From an uncultured Gammaproteobacteria bacterium (GTDB taxonomy: Bacteria; Pseudomonadota; Gammaproteobacteria; Arenicellales; JAANXG01), in contig CAMYKK010000029.1 in the NCBI GenBank assembly GCA_947258975.1, forward strand, positions 1 to 64,000: a stretch of 64,000 nucleotides of DNA, read 5' to 3'. Below, piece by piece: positions 7,347-16,609 of the stretch (position 1 is the first letter of the stretch; the number at the start of each line of letters is the position of its first letter). Below the pieces are notes generated by a model that made no database searches, had not been told where the DNA came from, and saw nothing but the letters and a program-made list of their open reading frames with translations. The position numbers and the translations under genes are program-made.

Positions 7347-9023
7347 ATGCGTGGCGTACGGTGGGGCGTCGTTGTGTTGTTGGTTGCCGGGGGGGTGTTA
7401 GTGCTCACGCGTTATATCCCCGGCAGCCCGGACGCACCCGGCCGATTATCGTCTTTCACACTCGAGAAAAGACCGCAGGAGAATCGCTTTCTATTCGATT
7501 ATGCGGCGATCCTCGAACACTACGAAGAGGGGGCCCAGCGCTATCTGCGCCGTATCGCCGAGCGCTTTCACATCGAAATGTTGATCGTGACCTTGCCCAA
7601 CTTGAGCGCAGCGCGGACCATTCAAGAACTCGCAGTCGATATAGTGAACCACTGGCAGGTTGGCCGCGACTTCGAAGGACGTGGTTTGTTGTTGGTGTTG
7701 GTAGACGAACAAAAGCAAGTAAAACTTGAAGTGGGCTACCAACTCGAGGATGTGTTCACCGATGCGTTCACGGGTCACGTGGAGGATCTCCAGCTCAAAC
7801 CCTATTTTCTGCAGCAAGATATCGGCACCGGTCTGGTCGCAGTATTGGAGGAACTCGAACGCCGCGCGCAGGTCAAGCATCAAGGAGGCTATAATCCGGG
7901 CATAATCGCTAAGCTCGATGGGGACCTCTTGGCTGGTGGTGCCGGCGCCAAAAGGCAGCTCACCCGATATCGAAGTGAATATCCCCAGCAGACCACCCGT
8001 GCTTTGACAGCCGGGACCGGCGCAACGACGCCGGGCGAAGCCTGGCGCAGCATGCTCAGCAAGTGGGCGGGGGCGGGGTCCCACATCAAAGCTGACATCT
8101 ACACCGAGATGACAAAATTGGCCATGGGTGATCAAAATCATCCCGATCAGCGCACCAAGGCGGCCCTCGATCACTGGCAAGATGCGTCATTTCAGATACT
8201 GCAAGACGGTGACCATGCGGTCATTTACTTTGGCAACAAGAAAGGATGGAACAATGCGCCTTTTTTATTCTGCAAAACAACTTCAGGCTGGAAGTTCGAT
8301 ATCGTACATCAACGCCGGTTGGTGGTGATGGGTCCCAATCCCACCTGGATGGTGGAGCAGGGTAACTATCCCTACGTGCACCTTTTGCCCAAGGTTCCCC
8401 AATCAACCGGCAAGGATCTTCCGTTGTCCGGAGAGGATCTCTATTCATGTGCGCGTGACGAGGAGTATGCGCGGCAAATCCGGAGCTTGGAAAACGAAGT
8501 CAAACAGCGCCCCAACAACTTCGAAGTGGTGATGGCGCTGGCGCGAGTCAATGTCATCATCGGCCGGCGACCCAATCACGTTCAACCGTTGCTCAAGCGC
8601 GCGAAACAGCTCAACCCCGGCCACCCGGAACCCTACAGAATCTCCGCGATCTACAACGTCAACACGTTTTTGCAGTACCAGACCGCGCTCAAGGAAATCG
8701 AAGTGTATATCGTCAAGCGTCCCGGCGATGTCTTCGGCTATAACATGCAGGGGTTCCTCCACTATCGGTTGGGTGGCTATCAAAAATCCATCGACGCATT
8801 GAACAAGGCCGTCGAAGTGAATCCGGATAATGCCTATGCCTATGCGTTAATGGCGCGTGATTATGCTTTGTTGTACAAGAACGCCGACAAAATCGACCCC
8901 CGCCGGTCTGGATACAAGACTGCAGCGCTGGCGATGCTGCGTAACGCGAAAGCGGCACCAACGCATGACGCCAGGCGTGTCGCGTGGTTGACGTCGTGGC
9001 TAAAACGACGGCAGTTCTTGTGA
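7347..9023 (+). CDS. TPM-domain membrane protein with C-terminal TPR repeats
   Basis: A 558-residue protein. An N-terminal hydrophobic helix (about 5-22) anchors or exports it. A TPM (DUF477) domain follows at about 45-180: it starts at the FDYAAILEHYEE segment and contains GRGLLLVLVDEQKQVKLEVGYQ-like strands that match the R-G-x-L-x-V core of the family. TPM domains act in photosystem II repair in plants and elsewhere show weak phosphatase activity. The middle (about 230-370) is unassigned. Residues about 380-555 contain TPR-like helices (PNNFEVVMALARVNVIIGRR, then a second unit ending NPDNAYAYALMARDYALLY). It starts 9 bases after the LemA gene, so it is in one operon with it. Confidence 0.8.
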   Translation: MRGVRWGVVVLLVAGGVLVLTRYIPGSPDAPGRLSSFTLEKRPQENRFLFDYAAILEHYEEGAQRYLRRIAERFHIEMLIVTLPNLSAARTIQELAVDIVNHWQVGRDFEGRGLLLVLVDEQKQVKLEVGYQLEDVFTDAFTGHVEDLQLKPYFLQQDIGTGLVAVLEELERRAQVKHQGGYNPGIIAKLDGDLLAGGAGAKRQLTRYRSEYPQQTTRALTAGTGATTPGEAWRSMLSKWAGAGSHIKADIYTEMTKLAMGDQNHPDQRTKAALDHWQDASFQILQDGDHAVIYFGNKKGWNNAPFLFCKTTSGWKFDIVHQRRLVVMGPNPTWMVEQGNYPYVHLLPKVPQSTGKDLPLSGEDLYSCARDEEYARQIRSLENEVKQRPNNFEVVMALARVNVIIGRRPNHVQPLLKRAKQLNPGHPEPYRISAIYNVNTFLQYQTALKEIEVYIVKRPGDVFGYNMQGFLHYRLGGYQKSIDALNKAVEVNPDNAYAYALMARDYALLYKNADKIDPRRSGYKTAALAMLRNAKAAPTHDARRVAWLTSWLKRRQFL

Positions 9024-9085
9024 TCGCAGCGCCCGCAACCTGAGTGGCAATCCGATGTTGGCGGCATAAAGGCGAGTGTGTGATT

Positions 9086-12000
9086 ATGGGTAACCGCATA
9101 AGAACCTATGTGTGGGAGTCGGGCGTCGTCCTGCTGTTGGGATGGGGCATGACCGCGCACGCCGCTTTACGGCACGACTTGACGGTCGCAGTGAGTCCCA
9201 CATCTCATCATATCAGTGTGTCTGATCGGATTACCCTATCGGACGAATCGACTGGGACACTGTCTTTCTTATTGCATGCCGGGATGCAGCCGGCGGCGGG
9301 CAGCGGCGCCAAGTTGATATCCATAACGCCGGCCGGTGTCCGTGGCGTACCTTTGGAACGTATTACCATCGCACTGGATCCAGGTCAGCATGAATTTGTG
9401 CTGCAATACAGCGGCAAGATATACCACCAGGTGCAACAACTGAGCGAGGAATACGCACGCAGCTTCAGCGTGTCTCCAGGTCTGATATCCGAAAACGGGA
9501 TATACCTGTCCGGCGCCAGTCACTGGGTGCCGCATTTCAATGACACGCTGATGTCGTTTTCCCTGGATGTGACGCTGCCGAAAGGCTGGCGTTCAGTCAC
9601 TCAGGGCGCGCGAGTGGAGCGGCGACATCATGCCGGGCAAGTCATCGACAGGTGGTCTCTAGATATCCCGCAAGAGGAGATCTATCTCATCGCCGCGGCG
9701 TTCGAGGAATACAATGATACAGCCGGCGCAGTGGACGCAATGGTATTTCTGCGTCAAGCGGATCCCACCCTCGCAAGCAAGTACTTGGATGCGACCAAAC
9801 AATACATTGAATTGTATCGCAATCTCATCGGCCCGTACCCGTATCGCAAGTTTGCGCTCGTGGAAAATTTCTGGGAGACCGGATACGGCATGCCATCGTT
9901 CACGCTTCTGGGTCCGCGCGTCATTCGGTTTCCATTCATTCTGCACTCGTCTTATCCCCATGAGATACTGCACAACTGGTGGGGCAACGGTGTGTATGTT
10001 GACTATGATCAGGGCAACTGGGCGGAGGGATTGACCAGTTATCTCGCCGATCACTTGATCAAGGAGCAACGCGGACAGGGCGTGGCGTACCGGCGGCAAG
10101 TGCTGCAGAAGTACACTGACTACGTGCGCGATCAAAAAGACTTTCCGCTAACCAGGTTCAGCTCCCGGCACAGCTCGGTAACAGAAGCGGTTGGCTACGG
10201 CAAGACCATGATGCTGTTTCATATGCTGCGCCAAGGGTTGGGTGATGAGGCATTTACCGCCGCCCTGCGTCAGCTGTATCGACGATATCGCTTCAAGGTC
10301 GCCTCATTCGATGATGTGGCCACGGTATTTCAAGACGCGAGCACCAAGCCGCTTGACCGGTTTTTCCATCAGTGGGTGACTCGTACCGGTGCGCCGCGTT
10401 TACGAGTCGTTGATGTGCAGGTGACACAACGCGGTGACAAAGAACAGGGATTTTTGCTGGCGGCGGTGATCGAGCAAACCCAGGAGGGCGAAGGTTATGA
10501 GCTCTCGATTCCGATTGCGGTACACCTTGTCGGAGAACGCGCCGCGTATCAAACCAGCGTAGCCATGAAAAGGAAGCGGCAGCGCTTCGAGTTCCCGTTG
10601 CCCGCACGGCCCGTACGGTTTGAGGTGGATCCGGAATTCGACCTGTTCAGGCGTCTCGACCGGAGCGAGATCCCCCCGGCCCTGAGCCAGGCGTTTGGCG
10701 CCAGCCGCGCGCTGATCGTGTTACCGTCCGCCGCGCCTGGTCCGGTCCGCGACGCTTACCGCGCCCTGGCGCGTTCATGGGCGGAGCAACGTCGCTCGCA
10801 GATCGAAGTGAAGTTCGATAATGAGGTCAGCGCCTTACCCGATGGGCGCGCGGTGTGGATACTTGGCTGGGATAACCGCTTCCGTTCCGCGGTGCAGGCC
10901 GCGCTAACCGACTATGCGTATATGGACGAGGACCGTGAGATCAAGATCGCCGGCGAGACATTGCGCCGCGCAGAGCACTCCGTGGTCGTCGTCACCCGGC
11001 ACCCGGATAATCCCAGCGAAGCGTTGGCCTGGGTTGCCGCGGACCATGCAGCGGCCATTCCGGGACTGGGACGCAAGCTGCCGCATTACGGTAAGTACAG
11101 TTATCTTGCCTTCACTGGTGACGAGCCCGCCAATGTCGTGAAGGGTCAATGGCCGGTGATCGGTTCGCCCATGGCGGTTGCTATCGTAGAGCCCGGCGCG
11201 CAACAAAGATCCACTGGCAAATCCTCACTGGCCCCGCGTACGGCGCTGGCCGCGCTGCCACCGGTATTTTCGTCGCAGCGCATGCGGCGGGACATCGAGC
11301 GATTGGCGGCGCCGGAAATGGCCGGGCGGGGTCTGGGGTCGGCGCAGTTGGACCGGGCGGCGGAGTACCTGGTGGAGAAGTTTCGGCTGGCGGGGTTGGC
11401 GCCTGGGGGTGATTCAGGCGGCTATTTCCAGACATGGACTGCAAGAGTCGCTGGATTGGACGGCGATGTCGCGCTCAAGAACGTCGTTGGTGTGCTCCCG
11501 GGTACCAATCCACGGCGCGCCGGAGAGAGTGTGGTGCTCGGGGCGCACTACGATCATCTCGGCCGGGGGTGGCCGGATGTGCGCAAAGGAAACGAAGGCA
11601 AGGTGCATCCGGGTGCGGATGACAATGCCAGCGGCATTGCAGTGATGCTGGAACTGGCCCGCGTGCTGGGTGCGGGCTGGCAACCGGAGCGCAGCGTGGT
11701 GTTTGTCGCGTTCACCGGTGAGGAGGCCGGTAAGCTGGGGTCGCGCTATTACCTGCAAAATGCGGAGACCCATCCGGCGGGGAAGATCATGGGCATGTTG
11801 AATCTGGATACCGTCGGGCGTCTGGGCAACAATCCCCTGTTCGTATTGGGGACCGCTTCAGCGCGTGAGTGGGTGCACATATTTCGTGGCGCCGGGTACG
11901 TTACCGGCGTAAAGATCAAGTCGGTGGCCGACGACTACGGATCGAGCGACCAGACGAGCTTTCTCGATCGTGGGATCCCTGCGGTGCAATTTTTTTCCGG

Positions 12001-12442
12001 CGCCAATGCCGACTTCCATCGGCCGAGCGATACCGTCGACAAGATCGATGCGGCGGGACTGGTGAAAATCGCCGCAGTCGTAAAAGAGGCAGTGGAATAT
12101 CTGGCCTCGCGGCCCGATGCCCTGCACCCCAATTTGACGGGCAGCCCAAAGCGTGCCGCATCCGAGGGTGGGGCCGGCCGGCGCGTACTGCTGGGCACGG
12201 TGCCGGATTTCGGCTTCGCGGGCCCCGGTGTGCAATTAGCGGGGGTGACTGCAGATTCCCCGGCGGCACGGGCGGGATTGCGAACTGGCGATGTCATCAT
12301 TGGCATTAACGCGACCATCATTCGTGATCTGAGGGCGTACTCGGAAGTTCTCAAGACACTGAATATCGGTGAGCGGGTGGTGATACGTTTTGTGCGCGGC
12401 GGGAGCGAACAGGCCGTGGCGGCGAAATTAGTGGCCCGATAA
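9086..12442 (+). CDS. M1-M28-PDZ multidomain exported peptidase
   Basis: An 1118-residue protein with a signal peptide (about 1-25). Residues about 30-480 are an M1 aminopeptidase-like domain with zinc motif HEILH at 292-296 and the distal Glu in WAEG at about 314; the spacing is one residue shorter than in classical M1 enzymes. Residues about 510-720 are unassigned. Residues about 740-1010 form an M28 zinc peptidase domain with GAHYDHLG, GADDNASG, FTGEEAG, NLDTVGR and FHRPSDT, so all metal ligands are present. A PDZ domain ends the protein (about 1035-1118, TADSPAARAGLRTGDVI). The ATG at 9086 was chosen because it starts the signal peptide. It is 62 bases after the TPM gene, same strand. Confidence 0.88.
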   Translation: MGNRIRTYVWESGVVLLLGWGMTAHAALRHDLTVAVSPTSHHISVSDRITLSDESTGTLSFLLHAGMQPAAGSGAKLISITPAGVRGVPLERITIALDPGQHEFVLQYSGKIYHQVQQLSEEYARSFSVSPGLISENGIYLSGASHWVPHFNDTLMSFSLDVTLPKGWRSVTQGARVERRHHAGQVIDRWSLDIPQEEIYLIAAAFEEYNDTAGAVDAMVFLRQADPTLASKYLDATKQYIELYRNLIGPYPYRKFALVENFWETGYGMPSFTLLGPRVIRFPFILHSSYPHEILHNWWGNGVYVDYDQGNWAEGLTSYLADHLIKEQRGQGVAYRRQVLQKYTDYVRDQKDFPLTRFSSRHSSVTEAVGYGKTMMLFHMLRQGLGDEAFTAALRQLYRRYRFKVASFDDVATVFQDASTKPLDRFFHQWVTRTGAPRLRVVDVQVTQRGDKEQGFLLAAVIEQTQEGEGYELSIPIAVHLVGERAAYQTSVAMKRKRQRFEFPLPARPVRFEVDPEFDLFRRLDRSEIPPALSQAFGASRALIVLPSAAPGPVRDAYRALARSWAEQRRSQIEVKFDNEVSALPDGRAVWILGWDNRFRSAVQAALTDYAYMDEDREIKIAGETLRRAEHSVVVVTRHPDNPSEALAWVAADHAAAIPGLGRKLPHYGKYSYLAFTGDEPANVVKGQWPVIGSPMAVAIVEPGAQQRSTGKSSLAPRTALAALPPVFSSQRMRRDIERLAAPEMAGRGLGSAQLDRAAEYLVEKFRLAGLAPGGDSGGYFQTWTARVAGLDGDVALKNVVGVLPGTNPRRAGESVVLGAHYDHLGRGWPDVRKGNEGKVHPGADDNASGIAVMLELARVLGAGWQPERSVVFVAFTGEEAGKLGSRYYLQNAETHPAGKIMGMLNLDTVGRLGNNPLFVLGTASAREWVHIFRGAGYVTGVKIKSVADDYGSSDQTSFLDRGIPAVQFFSGANADFHRPSDTVDKIDAAGLVKIAAVVKEAVEYLASRPDALHPNLTGSPKRAASEGGAGRRVLLGTVPDFGFAGPGVQLAGVTADSPAARAGLRTGDVIIGINATIIRDLRAYSEVLKTLNIGERVVIRFVRGGSEQAVAAKLVAR

Positions 12443-12547
12443 GGATGCCGAGACGATATCGAGCATCTCATTGCCGGAGCCTTACCGCTGTCACTCATCA
12501 TGGAAACGTACCGTATAATGAGACCCACCAGGATTAAGGAAACCGTG

Positions 12548-13603
12548 ATGCGTCGATTTTTTTTATTGATTTTAATGTTGCTTGTTAACCCCAATGCCCA
12601 GGCGGCCGGTGAGAGCCAAGGCATGGCACCGCCAACCGGCGTTGAGTTTGGCGAAGTACATCTCAAGAACATCAGGCAATTGACCTTTGGAGGTCAAAAT
12701 GCCGAGGCGTATTTTTCCCATGACGGGCAAGAACTGATTTATCAATCCACTCGGAATGAGCTGAATTGCGATGCGATATTCCGGATGAACATAGACGGCG
12801 CTAATCAGCGTTTGGTGTCGTCAGGCAAGGGCGTCACTACCTGCGCATTCATCGCCCCTGACAACCACGCCATCATCTACGCGTCCACGCACCTGGCCGG
12901 CGAGAACTGTCCGCTCAAACCCGACTACTCGCGGGGATACGTCTGGCCGCTGTACGAGAGCTATGACATCTTCAAAGCAGGTCCGAATGGCGGCAATCTG
13001 GAACGCTTGACCCACACCCCCGGCTACGATGCCGAGGCGGTGTTTTCCCCCCAAGGGGACAAGATCTTGTTTACCTCTCTACGCTCCGGAGACCTGGATC
13101 TGTACCTCATGAATCCGGATGGGTCCGGTGTCCAACGCTTGACCGACGAACCCGGTTATGACGGGGGCGCATTTTTCTCCTTGGACGGGGAATGGATTGT
13201 GTGGCGGGCGTCGCGCCCGAAGGGTAAGGCGCTGCAGGACTACCAAGCGTTACTGTCCCGGGCTCTGATCCGTCCTGGCAACCTGGAGATATTCATCATG
13301 AGCCTTACCGCGCGCAAACCCATCCAGCTGACCAACAACGGCGCCGCCAACTTCGCGCCATATTGGCACCCGGGTGGTAAACACGTAATTTTTGCCTCCA
13401 ACATGGAGAACCCCAAAGGGCGCAACTTTGATCTATTCCTACTCGAGGTCGATAGCAAAAAGGTCGAGCGCGTGACCAACTATCCCGGTTTCGACAGTTT
13501 TCCGATGTTTTCCCATGATGGAACGAAGCTGGTGTTTGCATCGAATCGAAACGGCAGGGTACGCGGCGAGACCAACGTCTTTATAGCCGAGTGGGCCTGG
13601 TAA
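12548..13603 (+). CDS. TolB-like beta-propeller periplasmic protein
   Basis: A 351-residue exported protein with a signal peptide (MRRFFLLILMLLVNPNAQA). The rest consists of WD40-like/PD40 repeats, seen as recurring units of the form hPGYDAEAVFSPQGDKILFTS, then SGDLDLYLMNPDGSGVQRLT and EPGYDGGAFFSLDGEWIVW, with later copies at HPGGKHVIFASN and FSHDGTKLVFASN. Such propellers resemble the C-terminal part of TolB or the non-catalytic domain of DPP IV-type peptidases, and usually bind peptides or partner proteins. No catalytic Ser/Asp/His set was seen. AAGGA precedes the ATG at 12548, and TATAAT at 12514-12519 may be its own -10. It is the last gene of the protease cluster. Confidence 0.8.
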   Translation: MRRFFLLILMLLVNPNAQAAGESQGMAPPTGVEFGEVHLKNIRQLTFGGQNAEAYFSHDGQELIYQSTRNELNCDAIFRMNIDGANQRLVSSGKGVTTCAFIAPDNHAIIYASTHLAGENCPLKPDYSRGYVWPLYESYDIFKAGPNGGNLERLTHTPGYDAEAVFSPQGDKILFTSLRSGDLDLYLMNPDGSGVQRLTDEPGYDGGAFFSLDGEWIVWRASRPKGKALQDYQALLSRALIRPGNLEIFIMSLTARKPIQLTNNGAANFAPYWHPGGKHVIFASNMENPKGRNFDLFLLEVDSKKVERVTNYPGFDSFPMFSHDGTKLVFASNRNGRVRGETNVFIAEWAW

Positions 13604-13697
13604 CCGGTGTAAAATCCGCGGCACCGCTGACCGCATTGAAAATTCCTTATGTGGTCCCCAGCTTAATAACCCGTCAAGAATTCGGCGATGCAGGATC

Positions 13698-14129
13698 ATG
13701 GAAGCGTTACATATCACCTGTCCCAACTGTCTGGCGACCAACCGCGTACCCCGCGACAAGCCGGCCCTGGACGGCAAATGCGGAAAATGCGGCGACCCCT
13801 TGTTCTCCGGTAAGCCGATAGAGCTTACGCGGGAAAACTTCGATCGCCACATCAACCATACGGGCGTGCCCATTGTGATCGACTTCTGGGCGTCGTGGTG
13901 TGGACCTTGTAAGATGTTTGCGCCAATATTCGCCGACGCGGCGGGGAAACTGGAACCGCATGCACGCCTTGCCAAGCTGGACACCGAAGCCCATCCGCAG
14001 CTGGCCGCTCAATTCGGGGTGCGCAGTATCCCGACCTTGGTCATAATGAAAAACGCGCGCGAAGTAGCCCGCCAGATGGGGGCAATGAGCGCGTCTCGAT
14101 TTCAGACCTGGGTCGAGAGTGCCATCTAA
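13698..14129 (+). CDS. trxC: Thioredoxin 2
   Basis: A 143-residue cytoplasmic thioredoxin of the TrxC type. An N-terminal zinc finger uses Cys8, Cys11, Cys28 and Cys31 (CPNC and CGKC). The thioredoxin fold follows with active site WCGPC (Cys68, Cys71) and the cis-proline strand RSIPTLVIM. E. coli TrxC has the same length and layout; it reduces protein disulfides and resists oxidative inactivation through its zinc site. AGGATC precedes the ATG. It sits 94 bases after the propeller gene and may be transcribed with it or alone. Confidence 0.93.
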   Translation: MEALHITCPNCLATNRVPRDKPALDGKCGKCGDPLFSGKPIELTRENFDRHINHTGVPIVIDFWASWCGPCKMFAPIFADAAGKLEPHARLAKLDTEAHPQLAAQFGVRSIPTLVIMKNAREVARQMGAMSASRFQTWVESAI

Positions 14130-14455
14130 CTCGGGGTGCCAAGCGGAGAGACCCGCAGCGTGTCGTCCATGCATTGGCGGCATTCGATTCTCCAGGTTGC
14201 GTGGCAAACATAAAGACGCGCTCCCTTGTTGCAGTGTTCGGGTGAGCTGGTTGCCACGTCGTGGCGGCACAAATTTTAGAAACGCTGTCTATTTGGAAGG
14301 ACTCTGCTAAACCTATTTATTTGACACGAAACTAAGTTAGCAAAGTTGATCGTGGTGGCAAGATCGATAATATCGGCGGCAACCTGGGCAGGACCGGCGA
14401 TGGTAGACTGATTTGGCACCAACGTAAGCTGATGCGCTAGAGTACCAGGACTGTT
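14130..14455. other. Intergenic region, no gene seen
   Basis: About 325 bases. A compact palindrome GCCACGTCGTGGC lies at 14253-14265, and a perfect -35-like TTGACA at 14321-14326 without a convincing -10 at normal spacing. Nothing else was recognised. Confidence 0.4.
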
Positions 14456-15253
14456 ATGCCTGATTCTGACATAGTGGACGCTCCTCGAGAGCCATCAACC
14501 GAACGCATGACGACGGGACCGATAAGTTTTGCGGTCGATTCCCGGCGTGTACTGATCATCGTGTTCGTCGCTTGCGTATCTGCGGAGATATTGTTTTTCA
14601 TTCTCGATCTGGTGATTAATCATCAGCGCGGCTCCGAAATCAGGGCCATACGCCGCATATTCAATACCGCGCGGGAGGGAAGCCTGCCGTCATGGTTTGG
14701 TGTCATGCAAACCTTCGTGATCGGTATGATTGCGTTAATGAATTTTATACTGGTGAGCAAGATCGATGCGTCCGTCCGGCGCCGGATCGGTTGGTTGTTG
14801 TTGGCGATTGCGTTTGTCTACATGTCGGCGGATGACGATGCCAAGATCCATGAGCGCCTCGGGACCGCGTCCAGGTCGTTTGGATTCATGAGTGGCGCGC
14901 TGCAAGCCTACCCTAGTTATGCGTGGCAGGTTGTCGTGGGTCCGCTGTTTGTGTCTCTTGGTTTGTTCATACTGATTTTTTTATGGAATGAATTGACAAC
15001 ACCATTAGCGCGTTACGCCGTAGTGGTGGCGTTGGGGTGTCTCGCTTTTGCGGTGTTTTTGGATTACGTAGAAGGATTAGAGGATGGTTACGTACTGCTG
15101 CTCGACAACACCGATTGGTCGAAACGCTCGGTAGAGCATTTTTCGAAGTCTATTGAAGAGGTGATGGAGATGTTTGGGATGACGATTTTTCTCGTCGTCT
15201 TTTTAGGTCACTCGATGCGGCTTGGCTCATCGGTTTCCGTCGAGTTTTATTAG
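14456..15253 (+). CDS. Integral membrane protein of unknown function
   Basis: A 265-residue protein with about six predicted membrane helices (around residues 30-52, 78-98, 108-124, 160-180, 188-208 and 240-258). Polar, acidic motifs sit between the helices: SADDDAKIHERLG after the third and HFSKSIEEVMEMFGM before the last. I recall this pattern (a D/E-rich xxIHE motif and a later EExxEMxG) from uncharacterised bacterial membrane proteins, where it could form a metal site or charged pore; that is inference. No signal for a transporter family was recognised. It stands alone, convergent with the HEAGH protein gene downstream. Confidence 0.6.
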   Translation: MPDSDIVDAPREPSTERMTTGPISFAVDSRRVLIIVFVACVSAEILFFILDLVINHQRGSEIRAIRRIFNTAREGSLPSWFGVMQTFVIGMIALMNFILVSKIDASVRRRIGWLLLAIAFVYMSADDDAKIHERLGTASRSFGFMSGALQAYPSYAWQVVVGPLFVSLGLFILIFLWNELTTPLARYAVVVALGCLAFAVFLDYVEGLEDGYVLLLDNTDWSKRSVEHFSKSIEEVMEMFGMTIFLVVFLGHSMRLGSSVSVEFY

Positions 15254-15308
15254 CCGGCGATTCAATATCAGCGGTTCCGGATTGTGTGGGTCGCCATGCG
15301 GTAATTTG

Positions 15309-16085
15309 TTAACGCTGAATCTCGCGACGCTGCAGATAAAGGATATAACCGCCCCATACGAAAGACAGCCACATCGACAGCTCGCCGAAGAGATCGAACC
15401 CTGCGGCAATACGGTGGTCATGGTGTAACAAGCCAAGCACGGACAGGATGTTGTGCCAATCATGCACACCCGGCATGTCCTGGCCGGTGACTCCACCAAG
15501 TAACATCAGCTGTCCCGCGCGCGCATCGTTCGCATAGGGTGCCACATCCATCATGCTTTGCGCGAACCACCAAAGGCCCAGGGATGCACCGAAGTTGTCA
15601 TGGTTCTGCCGGATCAACGCTATGATCACGATCAGCGGCATCAGTAATTGGCCGAGGGTCCCGCCCAGGATCGTCATGAATTCCCCGAACGGCCGAAAGA
15701 TCCAATGCCCGGCCTCGTGAAACACGAGGTTGACGTTGTGCATGAACGAGGCGCCGATGGCATTGGTCGCGAACGACATCTGGATGAACTGCCAGCCCCA
15801 CACCATGAACAAGATATAAAGCAGCACGCGGCCATAGAAAACCAGGGGATCAATATTGGACGGCACGTACAGCAGCGTATACTTCAGCCGCTGGAATAAC
15901 GAATCGGCGGGCTCGCTTTTACCTGGCGCCGGGGATTCGACTTGAAACCGCGTTCGCATCCACTTGGAGAAGATCAGCCCACATCGGGGACATACATCGG
16001 GGGAGCCCTGATCTGTGGTCCGGCGCTGGTAATCACATTCCGGGCAGGTCTTATACATAGCTTCAAGTGTAGCCCAGTCTGTCAT
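15309..16085 (-). CDS. Zinc-ribbon membrane protein with HEAGH metalloprotease motif
   Basis: A 258-residue protein. Residues about 10-40 form a zinc ribbon with CPEC and CPRC pairs. After a linker come several membrane helices (about 85-105, 120-140, 160-180, 225-250). Helix two ends in NLVFHEAGHW, an HExxH metal motif of the kind used by membrane-embedded M50/site-2 proteases; a second acidic ligand is not obvious, although MMDVAPYANDARAG follows in the right direction. It may cleave in or near the membrane, or merely bind zinc. The ATG at 16085 was taken; a GTG at 16127 would add 14 residues. It is divergent from the MazG-like gene. Confidence 0.65.
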   Translation of the reverse strand: MTDWATLEAMYKTCPECDYQRRTTDQGSPDVCPRCGLIFSKWMRTRFQVESPAPGKSEPADSLFQRLKYTLLYVPSNIDPLVFYGRVLLYILFMVWGWQFIQMSFATNAIGASFMHNVNLVFHEAGHWIFRPFGEFMTILGGTLGQLLMPLIVIIALIRQNHDNFGASLGLWWFAQSMMDVAPYANDARAGQLMLLGGVTGQDMPGVHDWHNILSVLGLLHHDHRIAAGFDLFGELSMWLSFVWGGYILYLQRREIQR

Positions 16086-16190
16086 TGCCCCCGTGCCACG
16101 TTCGCCGCTCCCTGAAACAAAGCGCACGCGTCAATGGATGGGGATCCGTTACAAATTTCATAATATGGCTCTAGACGCTAGAATGCGCAC

Positions 16191-16544
16191 ATGGACGACG
16201 ATGCACTAGAGACGTTGAAACAAGAACTGCGCAACTTTGCTGCCGTGCGGGGTTGGGAGAAATTTCATTCGCCGAAAAATCTGGCCATGGCGTTGATCGG
16301 CGAGGCGGGAGAGCTGGTGGAGCATTTTCAATGGCTCAGCGAGCGGCAGAGTGAAGAACTGCCGCGTTCAAAGGTAGAGGAAATCGAGTTGGAGCTTGCG
16401 GATGTTCTGATTTATCTCGTGCGACTTGCCGACAGGCTGCATGTCGACTTGGCAGCAGCCGCAAAGAAGAAGCTGAAGCTCAATGATGAAAAGTACCCCG
16501 CGGATTTGGTGCATGGCAGTGCCAAGAAATATAGAGATTATTAA
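16191..16544 (+). CDS. MazG-like nucleotide pyrophosphohydrolase
   Basis: A 117-residue all-alpha protein of the MazG/RS21-C6 superfamily, which hydrolyses non-canonical or surplus (d)NTPs to the monophosphate and PPi. The magnesium motif is visible: ALIGEAGELVEHFQW (E-x-x-E) followed by EEIELELADVLIYLVRLADR (E-x-x-D). The N-terminal segment RGWEKFHSPKNLAMAL is typical of the single-domain dCTPase-like group. It is followed 65 bases later by the sirtuin gene on the same strand and may share its transcript. Confidence 0.88.
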   Translation: MDDDALETLKQELRNFAAVRGWEKFHSPKNLAMALIGEAGELVEHFQWLSERQSEELPRSKVEEIELELADVLIYLVRLADRLHVDLAAAAKKKLKLNDEKYPADLVHGSAKKYRDY

Positions 16545-16609
16545 CGTCTGTTGACCACACTGCGTCCCTTGCATTGCAACCGACACCTATAACGTCAGCA
16601 GGGTCCTTT

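Noticed and set aside
14321-14350. Perfect TTGACA as a promoter for the membrane protein at 14456
   Set aside because: No acceptable -10 hexamer at 16-18 bases; best match at that distance is only three of six.
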